This document shows, piece by piece, positions 8,336-16,505 of a DNA stretch of 64,000 bases. The DNA is taken from the NCBI RefSeq assembly GCF_016653615.1, contig NZ_CP067393.1, positions 2,991,673 to 3,055,672 on the forward strand, in the 5' to 3' direction. This stretch comes from Entomomonas asaccharolytica (GTDB lineage Bacteria > Pseudomonadota > Gammaproteobacteria > Pseudomonadales > Pseudomonadaceae). Each line of letters starts with the position of its first letter. The stretch's first letter is position 1. The notes beneath the pieces were generated by a model. The model was not told the DNA's origin and did not search any database. It was given only the letters and a program-made list of their open reading frames with translations. Both the position numbers and the translations under genes were made by a program.

Positions 8336-10488
8336 CAGTTACCCCCTGTTAGTTCACAAATAGCACAAATAGGATTAGCTGTTAATAGTGCTTCCCTTTG
8401 GGCTAATACAATAGGGGGCGAGTTAGTAGGCGTAACCGCTTGGCTATGATGTAAAGGCGGCAAGGGTGCGCTTGGTGTTCCCTCCATTGGTAAACCGCCC
8501 GTCCATACAGGCATAGTCATATAAATACCGCTAGGATTTAAAATTATATGCTGTCCGCCCGCTTTTAGGGTTAAAGATAGACCGCCATCTATTACGGTTT
8601 GCATTCCACTTTTAAGGTGTATTTCCATCCCTGCGCTTATGGTTTTAACTGTGCCTATACTTTCATGTTGAGAAAGTGCAATTTGTGTATAGTCATTCCC
8701 TAATATTTGGGTTTTTCTATCTAGGTTGGTTAGGTGGTGTTCTTCTGCTTTGTTTTTAGTGTATCTATTGCCCTTTATGGTTTCGCTGTGTTCATTTTGT
8801 ACTTGTAGATGACTGTTATTATTAATTTGTACGGTATGGTTATTTTTTGTTAGTTGGTCGTAGTCTTTTTGTGATTGGATAAATATTTGTTCTTGGTTTG
8901 TTTTATCTTCTATTCTTAACTCATTGCTACCTATGCCACCTTTACTACTACTTGTTTTAAAAACTGATCTTGTTTTATTGGCGGGAAGCTCATAGGGTAC
9001 TTGATTAACTCCGTTATGTAAGCAACCACTAACAATAGGTTGATCTATATCGCCCTCTATAAAATCAATAACTACTTCCATCCCTACACGGGGGATAATA
9101 ACCGCCCCGTAACCATCCCCCGCCCAATTACTAGCCACGCGCACCCAATGCGAGCTATTTTCGTTAGCAGGGTTTATTCTATCCCAATGAAATAATATTT
9201 TTACTCGGCCATACTCATCGGTATATATTTCCTCGCCCTCTGCACCTGTTACTATTGCAGTTTGTGTGCCTAATACTTTGGGCTTTGGGTGTAGTCTTTG
9301 GGGTCTAATCTGTACAGTATGGGGAATGCTTACAAGGAAATTTCTATAACCTTGTTTAAAGCTATCTAAAGGTAGTTGTAAGGCTTCATTAATAGGATAA
9401 GTATAGTATTTAAATAATAAAGCGGGTTCTTGCATAAGCGCGCTTGCTTCGTTTCCTAAAGCCTCTAATACTTGCGGTTGTCTAGCTTGGTGGTATATTT
9501 GAGTAATTAGCCATTTATCGCCCGTATCTAAACTATCTAAGGCGGGATAATTATCTACTGTAAAACAATAGCCACTATGTAAGGTGGTTATATCGGTGTA
9601 GGCTTCGGCTAGAATATGGTTAGTGCGTAAGCGTTCTATTTCAATCTTGGCGTAGTGGTCGCCCCGTGCTTGGTTAAGGTGTTTTTGTGGGTAGTTGTAA
9701 AACTCAAGATTAGGTTCTATAGCATTATTGGCTTTTTTATGCTGCGTACCCTGTGCGCTAGCTTCAGGAATTTTCATATTTTCAAAGTTAAAGTTTCGAT
9801 AACTCGCTGTTGTGGTTGCACTTGATAGGTTTATATCAAAACGTTTGAACACGGGATAATCTGCTACTAGCCCCGTGTCATTACAGTATTGAAAAGAATT
9901 AGCATAGTTAGCAAAAAAATGATTATTATCACTAAATACCATTAGATGATTATTTAATGAATGTTGGTAATGAATATTAATGCCTTCCTCTTGGCATAGA
10001 CGATAGATAAAATGGGCTGTTGTTTCGTTATATTGACAACAAAAATCACGCTTTGGATATTCTTCTTTAAGTTTAAATTCAAAGTCTATGCCATGTTGGT
10101 AGCCTTTTTCAGTTAATAAAATACTAATGATCTCTATAACGGATTTATCTATAAATGCCCGTTGTTGTGTTTCGTGGTTTAAATGATAAAAGCGTGAGGC
10201 GATGATTATTTTAAATAAACTATAGTCTTTACCTACTGCGCCACGCTTAACAAATAATATATTACCGTGTATGCCTTGAGCTTTATCAGGGGTAAAGGAT
10301 AGAAAAGCATTTTTACTGAGTAGTTGAGTAATATCATACCTAAGATGATTACTAACTAATGTGATTTCAAAAATATAACTACTGTTAATGGCTTCGATAC
10401 CATCGAATGATAGGACTTGTAATTTACTGTTGGTTGTAATGTCTTGTAAATCGAGGGTGTAATGTGTTTTATTGGCTTCGCTGTGCAT
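8335..10488 (-). CDS. vgrG: VgrG spike protein
   Basis: The 717-residue tip protein of a type VI secretion tube. The N-terminal gp27-like part includes FEITLVSN (near residue 41) and the YNETTAHFIYRLCQEEGI segment (about 155-170). The gp5-like OB region includes EIYTDEYGRVKILFHWDR (near 405) and the diagnostic SHWVRVASNWAGDGYGAV and IPRVGMEVVIDFIEGD stretches. A beta-prism/DUF2345-like tail follows, ending in PICAICELTGGN, with no extra catalytic domain. A GGGATTGAG ribosome site precedes the ATG. It opens the four-gene operon. No tube, sheath or baseplate genes occur in this window, so the protein must use an apparatus encoded elsewhere. Confidence 0.95.
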   Translation of the reverse strand: MHSEANKTHYTLDLQDITTNSKLQVLSFDGIEAINSSYIFEITLVSNHLRYDITQLLSKNAFLSFTPDKAQGIHGNILFVKRGAVGKDYSLFKIIIASRFYHLNHETQQRAFIDKSVIEIISILLTEKGYQHGIDFEFKLKEEYPKRDFCCQYNETTAHFIYRLCQEEGINIHYQHSLNNHLMVFSDNNHFFANYANSFQYCNDTGLVADYPVFKRFDINLSSATTTASYRNFNFENMKIPEASAQGTQHKKANNAIEPNLEFYNYPQKHLNQARGDHYAKIEIERLRTNHILAEAYTDITTLHSGYCFTVDNYPALDSLDTGDKWLITQIYHQARQPQVLEALGNEASALMQEPALLFKYYTYPINEALQLPLDSFKQGYRNFLVSIPHTVQIRPQRLHPKPKVLGTQTAIVTGAEGEEIYTDEYGRVKILFHWDRINPANENSSHWVRVASNWAGDGYGAVIIPRVGMEVVIDFIEGDIDQPIVSGCLHNGVNQVPYELPANKTRSVFKTSSSKGGIGSNELRIEDKTNQEQIFIQSQKDYDQLTKNNHTVQINNNSHLQVQNEHSETIKGNRYTKNKAEEHHLTNLDRKTQILGNDYTQIALSQHESIGTVKTISAGMEIHLKSGMQTVIDGGLSLTLKAGGQHIILNPSGIYMTMPVWTGGLPMEGTPSAPLPPLHHSQAVTPTNSPPIVLAQREALLTANPICAICELTGGN

Positions 10489-11242
10489 GGTCTCAATCCC
10501 TTTTATGAATAAGCCCCTAAAAACAGCGTATATAATGGGGGCGGGCTATAAGCGGGTTTGACCTTACCGAAAAGTAAAAAATCGGCGTACTCCGAAGAAT
10601 ACCCCGCTTACAGCCCGCCATAAAGCAGATACAACAAAGCACTAATAAGCGCAAAGTTATATCTATGGCGGTCATTTACTTTATTATGGGAGGTCAACCC
10701 CACACTCTACCGATTTAGATAGAGCGCGTTAATTAAACATCACAAGAAAATAAAAAACAAGTCTTTAGTAAGCTATTATTGTTTATTGCTGTTTGTTGGC
10801 GCGGTGTTTGCTTCGCGCACGCGTGCGCGTTTTGTAAAAGATTAGTTGTTAATACTATTAGATTAGCATTATTAAAAGAGTAAATACGCTTTTATCCCCC
10901 CCCTGTTTAAATTCGCGCCAGTAAAAAAATGACTGGTTAAGTGGTCTCTATTGAAATAGTTTTAAGGTTTTACTATACCCCTATAGTTTTAAGGGGGGGA
11001 TAAGCTAAAAATTAAAAAAACGTAGAAAATGTAAACCGCTCCCCCTCGCACGTATAAAAAAAATCCTGTTTTTAAAAGTTGTTTACCTTAACATCTATTT
11101 AACTATAAGCCCTGTTAATCAACCACTATAATAAAATAAGGACTTAACAAATGTTTACATCAAGGTTTACTTTGTTGTTAAGGTGGGTTACTTCTGGGTT
11201 ACTCTTTTTTATGGACTCCAATAATTCAACATATTTCAAAGG
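10489..11242. other. Intergenic region rich in inverted repeats
   Basis: No convincing gene was found here. The stretch next to vgrG holds nested inverted repeats: 10540-10558 with 10601-10619 (GGCGGGCT-TAAGCGGG type), 10554-10564 with 10691-10701, and 10616-10623 with 10664-10671. Further upstream are a perfect 16-bp palindrome at 10814-10829 and an inverted pair of C and G runs (10892-10903 with 10993-11003, TTATCCCCCCC type). It may hold the vgrG promoter and regulatory or packaging signals; none could be assigned. Confidence 0.5.
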
Positions 11243-11704
11243 TTATTTATTTTCATTGGCTAGAGCTAATTGATAACATTGTTCTAGTTCTTGATCGGTT
11301 AGCTTGGCTAGGTCGCGTTTATGTTGTTCGCCAATAATAATATTAAGCGCGGGCGGTTGTTGTGTTGGCTGTGGCTCTGGCTTATTACCATAGACGCGGG
11401 GTTTAAGTTTTGAAGCTATCCACATTCTTGTTTGTATCTGTAATTTAGCCTTAGTTAGTGCGCCCCCTGTACAATAGGCTTTATCTGCAATATCTAATAA
11501 ATCATCGGTTAGCATATCGGCTTGTATTTCTCGTGCTAGCTTGTACAGGTCGCAAAACTCCGCATTACTCGCTAACCATCGAAAAATAGTAGCCTTATCT
11601 GGCATATCTTCACTATGACAAATAGCCCTTAATGACTCGCCATTAATTAAACGGTCAATAATGGTTGTTGCTAGTTGTTCACTATATTTAGTTGGTCGTG
11701 CCAT
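11243..11704 (-). CDS. Phage-type terminase small subunit-like protein
   Basis: A 153-residue DNA-binding protein resembling small terminase subunits, which recognise the packaging site on phage DNA. The N-terminal half reads as a helix-turn-helix: ARPTKYSEQL, then INGESLRAICHSEDMPDKATIFRWL, then the NAEFCDLYKLAREIQADML helix. The central TKAKLQIQTRMWIASKLKPRVYGNK segment is typical of the family, and the tail is polar. The MARPTKYS start has an AGGG ribosome site seven bases upstream; an in-frame upstream ATG is ignored. No large terminase, portal, capsid or tail gene is present. A lone small terminase is a hallmark of phage satellites that redirect helper packaging. Confidence 0.75.
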   Translation of the reverse strand: MARPTKYSEQLATTIIDRLINGESLRAICHSEDMPDKATIFRWLASNAEFCDLYKLAREIQADMLTDDLLDIADKAYCTGGALTKAKLQIQTRMWIASKLKPRVYGNKPEPQPTQQPPALNIIIGEQHKRDLAKLTDQELEQCYQLALANENK

Positions 11705-11873
11705 TAAATACCCTTGTATTATCCCGTGTATGCTTATTTTAAGCCATTTAAACATAAAATTAATAGTAAACAACAAGAAGTTTAAAAAGGGGCTTATAGG
11801 ACGTTATTGAATAAATCACTATAAAAGGCTTGTATTGACTCATCTTGTTATTAGGATTATTCTAATTATTAGG

Positions 11874-12050
11874 TATTGACACTACCATCACAAGCGGTTA
11901 CCGCTCCCGAAAGTTATAAGCGGTATTTTTACGTCCATTTTATATGGTTGGGTAGCGTGTAGTTATAGCCTAGAAATAGGTAAGCCTACAGACTGCGCTT
12001 GTGGCAGGTGTCAGTACCCAACCGCCCTATTGACACTAGGGCATTATAAT
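11874..12050. promoter_or_regulatory. Structured divergent control region
   Basis: This lies between the leftward terminase-like gene and a rightward small gene. TATTGACACTA occurs twice (11874-11884 and 12028-12038). A related arm ending CACAAGCG appears at 11877-11896 and inverted at 11995-12013. GGTTGGGTA at 11946-11954 pairs with TACCCAACC at 12015-12023, with a nested TGTAG/CTACA pair, giving a possible folded RNA of about 78 bases. A second 6-bp stem, GCCCTA/TAGGGC, is at 12024-12042. It may be an operator region or a small regulatory RNA; neither is shown. Confidence 0.45.
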
Positions 12051-12069
12051 TCCACAAGAGGGTGTAAAA

Positions 12070-12351
12070 ATGTCTAATCCAATTAATAATCCACGCTTTA
12101 AAGCCTTAGATCAAGCCTCGCAAGGCTGTAATGAAAATGTTTTATATTTTGATAGCCAAGCCACAAGGGAAGCAAAACTTGAATGTTTAACCGCCCGTTT
12201 AAGTGCTTTAATGAGTGTATTAGAGTCATTACATGAATTTGAAAAACCGCCCGCTTATGCTTTGCAAAATATAGGCGTACTCTCCACTATTATGTTAAGT
12301 GACGTTACAAGTATTATTAAAAATATTCAACATGAAGAATTAACCAAGTAA
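12070..12351 (+). CDS. Small island protein, unknown function
   Basis: A 93-residue soluble protein and the only clearly rightward gene of the island. A good ribosome site (AGAGGGTG) stands six bases before the ATG, and a strong terminator follows within 25 bases, so it is very likely a real monocistronic gene. The middle (residues 30-55) is a leucine-rich helix and the rest is mixed helix. There is no cysteine cluster or signal. I do not recognise the family. Its position facing away from the terminase-like gene behind a structured control region suggests a regulatory role, but this is a guess. Confidence 0.65.
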   Translation: MSNPINNPRFKALDQASQGCNENVLYFDSQATREAKLECLTARLSALMSVLESLHEFEKPPAYALQNIGVLSTIMLSDVTSIIKNIQHEELTK

Positions 12352-12371
12352 TAGTATTGTTTAAGGTGTAT

Positions 12372-12412
12372 AAAAAAGACTGGTTTTAAAACTGGTCTTT
12401 TTTTTGGACTGA
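12372..12412 (+). terminator. Intrinsic terminator of the small rightward gene
   Basis: The stem AAAAAGACTGG-TTTTAAAA-CTGGTCTTTTT contains two G-U pairs and ends in a run of eight T residues, about 20 bases after the stop codon at 12351. Confidence 0.8.
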
Positions 12413-12429
12413 AAAAATTATACTGTTAT

Positions 12430-12620
12430 GTTGTCGCGCGTGGGGGTGGTGCTTTTTGGTGCTTTCTCGCGCGTGGGGGTGTTCTCTAAGTGTTCACTTT
12501 TTCGGCTGTAAGAATTAAGTAACAAGGCTTTAAGGTGTGCAAAATGTGTTCACTTTTAAAAAGCACCATTTGCACCGCGTTGGGGGTGGTTCTCGTGGTT
12601 CTTTTTTTGGTTCTCTTAAT
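12430..12620. repeat. Iteron-like repeat cluster, candidate island origin
   Basis: The unit TCGCGCGTGGGGGTG occurs at 12434-12448 and 12467-12481, with a variant CCGCGTTGGGGGTGG at 12575-12589. GTGTTCACTTTT occurs at 12490-12501 and 12546-12557. GGTGCTTT is doubled near 12448-12465 and inverted near 12563. The GC-rich repeats stand out from AT-rich surroundings and lie downstream of the replication genes. Such a layout fits a replication origin or a packaging site. Confidence 0.5.
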
Positions 12621-12779
12621 AAAAAAAACTTTAGCCCATATTATCTATAAGCTAAAGTTTAATAGTTGTATTTGCAATTAGAGGCTAAATGATTTAGCCA
12701 ATAAAATGATAGTATTTTTTATTAACTGGGTTAATTAGCCAATAAGCTAATATCTTAGATTTTTTAGTTAGTCTATCTA
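12621..12779. other. AT-rich spacer with TTAGCCAATAA repeats
   Basis: No gene was seen. TTAGCCAATAA occurs twice (12694-12704 and 12735-12745), and related TAGCCAATAA copies occur near 17602-17621. The segment lies downstream of the replication genes. Confidence 0.4.
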
Positions 12780-13157
12780 TCAATTTAACTTTAACCAGTA
12801 ATAGCCCGCTTTTATGGTATTAGCCACTATAACGGGTGGCTTGTCTATTAGTTCTACTAAGTCGAATTGATCTATTAATTTATGTTGTAGTAGATAATCA
12901 GGGGTAACTTGTAGAATATTGGCTATTTGATTAAGCCAATTATATTGGATTGGGCTTAGTTCGGTTAGTTGGAGTAATTTTCCGACATTTTGAGAATGCG
13001 CCAACAATTGATTTTTTATTGTGTCTTTATGCTGTTTTATATAGTTGGCTATTTCTTTTGTCACTCGATTACTCGGTTTAACATTTAATTTATTATCAGT
13101 AATGCTGATAGTTAAACCTTGTTTAGTTAGATATTGAATTGGATTAATCGAGGTCAA
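12780..13157 (-). CDS. TubC-type N-terminal docking domain-like protein
   Basis: A 125-residue protein starting at TTG. The start is supported by a GAGGGGG ribosome site seven bases upstream and by overlap with the end of the DUF3631 gene. Residues 5-55 (YLTKQGLTISITDNKLNV, then an IANYIKQHKDTIKNQLLA helix) resemble the TubC N-terminal docking fold, known from polyketide/peptide synthetases and also seen in proteins of integrated elements. The C-terminal half is unrecognised. The coupling suggests it works with the ATPase upstream, perhaps as a protein-protein docking partner. The function is inferred only. Confidence 0.6.
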   Translation of the reverse strand: MTSINPIQYLTKQGLTISITDNKLNVKPSNRVTKEIANYIKQHKDTIKNQLLAHSQNVGKLLQLTELSPIQYNWLNQIANILQVTPDYLLQHKLIDQFDLVELIDKPPVIVANTIKAGYYWLKLN

Positions 13158-14766
13158 AATTTACCCCCTCATCATCGTCCATAAGTTCATTAATTGAATG
13201 GCTATTAGTATTGTTTTGTTGTGGTTGTAGCTCTTTTTTACTCTCTCCGCCCATAGTAACGGGGTTTTTAAACGTCACAACGTCACAGCCCTTGTACTGC
13301 TTATCTTTTAGCTCATTTTCAAAAGGTAACATTTCGCTTTTGTTACGTTTTGAAATTTGGCTACTTTCATTGTTTGCCTTTGCTTGTGACGGTGTGACGT
13401 TTTGAATAGGGGTATCTATGGGGGATAGGGTAAGGTAACGGTTAAAAGCGTCTTTAAATTGATCTTTTATATAGCCCTTTGCAGTATTTGAGCCTATTCT
13501 TATTGTTTTAGACACTATATCAAATTCTTTGAGTTGTTTTGATAGACTATTAGGGGTCATGCCTCGCCCTTTATTCCACATAAACCAGTTACTTTCGTTA
13601 TCTTCATTAAGATAGGTGGCTAACTCGTGACTAAATATTCTATCAATACTTTTCATAGCTAATATAGTTTGTATATCTCTTAATAGTTCTGTTCTAATGC
13701 TGTCGTTTTCTTCTTGTTCGCCATTTATGCGTATCGCTGAGTTAATAGCAGTTTGCGGCCAATGTCCGCCCGCTAATTCGGCTATTTGTCGCAAGGACTC
13801 CCAACAATCGTTGGCGCGGTCATTAAGTTGGGTTAATGGTTCTAACTGGATATTAATTATTTTAAGTTGGTTATCTTGGGCGAATCTAGCCAGTTTTGCG
13901 CGCAATACTCGCCATTGTTCGGGGTCTGATTTATCTATGTTTTTAACGGTTTCGCCCTGTGTTTTGCGTCTTAGTTTTAAAGTAATACTTCTGTCCTGTA
14001 AGGTATCGGCTATTTTACCGATGCCACAAAGGGCTTTAGCTCCCCATACATTAAACGGGGTTGGTATTAAATCTTCGCCAACACAACGAATAATAAACGC
14101 ACTTTCACGGGTAAAGCCTGAATTTATAATACCTCGCATATCATCATGTAATGATAGAAATGTATCAACTTCATCAATAAATAAAGTAGGCTTGTAAAGT
14201 TCTAAGAGTCTAAATAAAGAAGCACTAGAGATATTGGAGGTTATAAAGCCTTTATAAGATAGTCTTTTTAGGGTGCTAAGTAGTTTAGTTTTACCACATC
14301 TTTTTTCGGGTGCTGTGATATTGGCAATAGGGGCATAATTAACATAATCAATAAACCATGTATAACTAGCCCACAAAGTACAAGCGATAATTGTTTCATG
14401 ATCGGCTATAACATATTGTTGTAAGGTGTCTTTAATTTCATTTAGTAGTTGCTCGCCATTAATAGGACTATCCCATATTTCGATTGGTGGAAATATGTCG
14501 TTTGTGTTTTGCTCTTGTTGTTGGTCTGGTTTTTGGGTGGTTAGTTTGTCAAATAAGGACATCGTAACCTTTTTACTTTCTTTTACTTGTTGTCGATAAC
14601 GGTTATAGCAAGCGGGGTTATCTAGGTATAGTATTTTAAAGGCTTCGATAACTTCATTTTCTAAGACTGCGCCCGCGTCATCTGCTAACTTGGTTATTGC
14701 CTGTTGTATTATCTTTTCAGGGTCTAGGGCTTCCCATTGGTTACTATAGAGATCATTATTTGACAT
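13144..14766 (-). CDS. DUF3631 P-loop ATPase of the island replication module
   Basis: A 540-residue protein. The core carries a Walker A-like APEKRCGKTKLL near residue 154 and a Walker B-like TLFIDEVDTF near 197, then an RCVGEDLIPTPFNVWG segment and an RSITLKLRRK arginine finger-like region, all matching DUF3631 proteins. These are common in satellites and small plasmids next to CHC2-type primase fragments and are thought to act as helicase-like initiators. The C-terminal 100 residues are polar and low in complexity. The start overlaps the zinc-finger gene by 11 bases. The helicase role is inferred from family context. Confidence 0.8.
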   Translation of the reverse strand: MSNNDLYSNQWEALDPEKIIQQAITKLADDAGAVLENEVIEAFKILYLDNPACYNRYRQQVKESKKVTMSLFDKLTTQKPDQQQEQNTNDIFPPIEIWDSPINGEQLLNEIKDTLQQYVIADHETIIACTLWASYTWFIDYVNYAPIANITAPEKRCGKTKLLSTLKRLSYKGFITSNISSASLFRLLELYKPTLFIDEVDTFLSLHDDMRGIINSGFTRESAFIIRCVGEDLIPTPFNVWGAKALCGIGKIADTLQDRSITLKLRRKTQGETVKNIDKSDPEQWRVLRAKLARFAQDNQLKIINIQLEPLTQLNDRANDCWESLRQIAELAGGHWPQTAINSAIRINGEQEENDSIRTELLRDIQTILAMKSIDRIFSHELATYLNEDNESNWFMWNKGRGMTPNSLSKQLKEFDIVSKTIRIGSNTAKGYIKDQFKDAFNRYLTLSPIDTPIQNVTPSQAKANNESSQISKRNKSEMLPFENELKDKQYKGCDVVTFKNPVTMGGESKKELQPQQNNTNSHSINELMDDDEGVNFDLD

Positions 14767-15193
14767 GCTGTAACCTCTTTAGACGTTGCAAGGCTAATTG
14801 ATAGCGTTGTTTATCCGCTTTATTTAATAGTTGCCCTTTGTTTTGTTGTGCTTCTGCTATTTGAATAATTAGTCGCTCATGGGCTATTGCTTGTTTACTG
14901 GGAAGCTTTTTAAATGATGGGCTACTATTACCTTGTTTATGAGTAGGCTCATATTTAAATAAATCTTTTAATTGTAGCCCTATAGCGTTTACTATTTCGT
15001 TAGCAGTGCAACCACTCCAACACTTAAGTAATACGGTATTGTCTGTACATTCTGTAATCGTTAATGATGGGCTTTTATCGGCATGACTAGGACAAAGGGC
15101 TTGCCATTGGTTTAAACCGTCCTTAGTGGGCTTTTTAGCTTTTACTTTATCCAACTTATCTAATACTTTATCTATGGGTAATCGCTCAATCAT
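14756..15193 (-). CDS. CHC2-type zinc-finger primase-like protein
   Basis: A 145-residue protein with a primase zinc-ribbon: CPSHADKSPSLTI near residue 38 and LKCWSGC near 60, giving a C-H...C-C metal site. The following TANEIVNAIGLQLKDLF helix is typical of the DnaG/P4-alpha N-terminal domain. There is no TOPRIM or polymerase domain, so it is only the DNA-recognition part, and catalysis may depend on a host or partner protein. The MIERLP start is used; it overlaps the upstream gene by eight bases. The next gene encodes the DUF3631 ATPase. Confidence 0.75.
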   Translation of the reverse strand: MIERLPIDKVLDKLDKVKAKKPTKDGLNQWQALCPSHADKSPSLTITECTDNTVLLKCWSGCTANEIVNAIGLQLKDLFKYEPTHKQGNSSPSFKKLPSKQAIAHERLIIQIAEAQQNKGQLLNKADKQRYQLALQRLKRLQHVK

Positions 15194-16100
15194 GACTAGC
15201 CCCATTAAGTAAGTTATTTAATAGGGTTAATGATGATTGTACACACTCATTAAAAGCTCGTTGCATATCGCCAGTTAAACAAGCCTTTGCGGTTATTACT
15301 TGATAGTTATATTTATTGTTTTCTGTAGTGGTTAGTAGTTTAGCTAGTTGTTCGGCTTGTTCTCGTCGCTCAAAGATATGTAATGATGTGCTGATATGGT
15401 TATTATCTGTTTTTAGGGTGTAATAGGTTACTTCTGTATAGCTGATCTTTTCAATTGTGCCAGCTCCTTGTATTAGTTTTGTTAGCTGTTGTTCTGAATA
15501 AGCTATTTGTTTTATTAATTTAATAAACTGTTTTTTAGTACCTTTGTAATATTCTTCATTATGGCTATACAAAGGGGCTTGCTGTTTATTGAGATAAAAG
15601 GCGGTAGGCTGTCCTAGTTGGGCTAATAGCTGTTTGGCTTGGGTGGCTTGTTGTTGTGTTCTTAAGTTCAACAAAGGGAATTGCTTATAATTAGCGAGGT
15701 CATAACAAAGCGAATAATATTCATACCATCCGCCCATATAGTTAAAACTCTTTAGTAACTTGTATTTAGTGCGGTATTTATCGAGTAATTTAATGCTGTT
15801 ATCAGCTTGTTTTTTAAATGTTGCGATAGCTTCAGCAGATAAACAAAGTAAATCTTTGGTTACTTGGTAATTTAAGCAGTAAATAAACTGTAAATAGTTG
15901 GCGCATTCTTCGGCCTCTAACGGTGTCCGAAAATTATAATTTAGATGATGTTCTGTTTTATCTTTAGTAAAGGATAAGTTATAAAATTCGATATAACCGC
16001 CCGCCAGTATATTGTAATCAGGTAAAGCAGATTGTAATTTTTGCTGTATATTGTCTTTTTCAGGGCATAACAAGCCCGTACTAATAAAATTAGTAGTCAT
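15186..16100 (-). CDS. Island protein of unknown function
   Basis: A 304-residue soluble protein rich in Y, N, Q and L, with no recognised motif, signal or membrane segment. A repeated theme is visible: GGYIEFYNLSF near residue 34 and GGWYEYYSLCY near 122, each followed by a stretch ending in LNYNFRT or LLNLRT and then an A/Q-rich helix. It may therefore be built of two or three copies of one domain. It lies at the head of the replication genes, and the primase-like gene overlaps its end, so a role in DNA replication or control is plausible but unproven. Confidence 0.6.
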   Translation of the reverse strand: MTTNFISTGLLCPEKDNIQQKLQSALPDYNILAGGYIEFYNLSFTKDKTEHHLNYNFRTPLEAEECANYLQFIYCLNYQVTKDLLCLSAEAIATFKKQADNSIKLLDKYRTKYKLLKSFNYMGGWYEYYSLCYDLANYKQFPLLNLRTQQQATQAKQLLAQLGQPTAFYLNKQQAPLYSHNEEYYKGTKKQFIKLIKQIAYSEQQLTKLIQGAGTIEKISYTEVTYYTLKTDNNHISTSLHIFERREQAEQLAKLLTTTENNKYNYQVITAKACLTGDMQRAFNECVQSSLTLLNNLLNGASHD

Positions 16101-16148
16101 AAGTAATTAACCTGTTAAAAGAGTTTAGAAACGTTTACAAAGGGGTAT

Positions 16149-16493
16149 TTAATGCCTTTGTGCTTTCCATGATTGGATTACACGTCCAATAACTTCAAAA
16201 TTTAATAAACTAGCTTGGTTTAGTGTTATTAGCTGATAGTGCTTATTATCAGGAATAAGTAATAATTGATTGCTTGGCATTCGTTGAATGCGTCTAATTA
16301 GGTGTTGCCCTTGTAACTTGATCTCATAAATTGAGTCACAATCTAATGTATTAATACGGGTGTCTATTAGTAATAAATCCCCGTTGTAAAAGGTATTACT
16401 CATAAAGTCATCAATACCATGTAATAAAACTAATTTAAGGCTAGGGTCTATAGGTATTAAACCGTTGTTAGCTTGGTCTATCTGTAAGTACAT
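16149..16493 (-). CDS. S24/LexA-like peptidase domain lacking catalytic residues
   Basis: A 114-residue protein with the LexA/UmuD peptidase fold. HGIDDFMSNTFYNGDLLLIDT (near residues 25-45) aligns with the usual GDSMEPTFYDGDLLLVDT, and YEIKLQGQHLIRRIQRMP (near 57-74) with the catalytic-lysine strand. The serine before Met is Phe, and the lysine position is Arg, so self-cleavage is unlikely. There is no helix-turn-helix, so the protein is a bare fold. It sits 12 bases after the AlpA-type gene. It may act as a dimerisation partner or modulator of a phage or host repressor; this is inference. Confidence 0.65.
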   Translation of the reverse strand: MYLQIDQANNGLIPIDPSLKLVLLHGIDDFMSNTFYNGDLLLIDTRINTLDCDSIYEIKLQGQHLIRRIQRMPSNQLLLIPDNKHYQLITLNQASLLNFEVIGRVIQSWKAQRH

Positions 16494-16505
16494 AATACGC
16501 CCCCC

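Noticed and set aside
11151-11273. A 40-codon rightward open frame
   Set aside because: It is antisense to the end of the terminase-like gene, has no ribosome site and no recognisable feature.
12031-12049. TTGACA and TATAAT boxes before the small gene at 12070
   Set aside because: They are only nine bases apart, far short of the 16-18 needed, and the first box is the loop of a hairpin.
13697-14197. A 166-codon open frame on the plus strand
   Set aside because: It is antisense to the conserved DUF3631 core and its translation is not protein-like.
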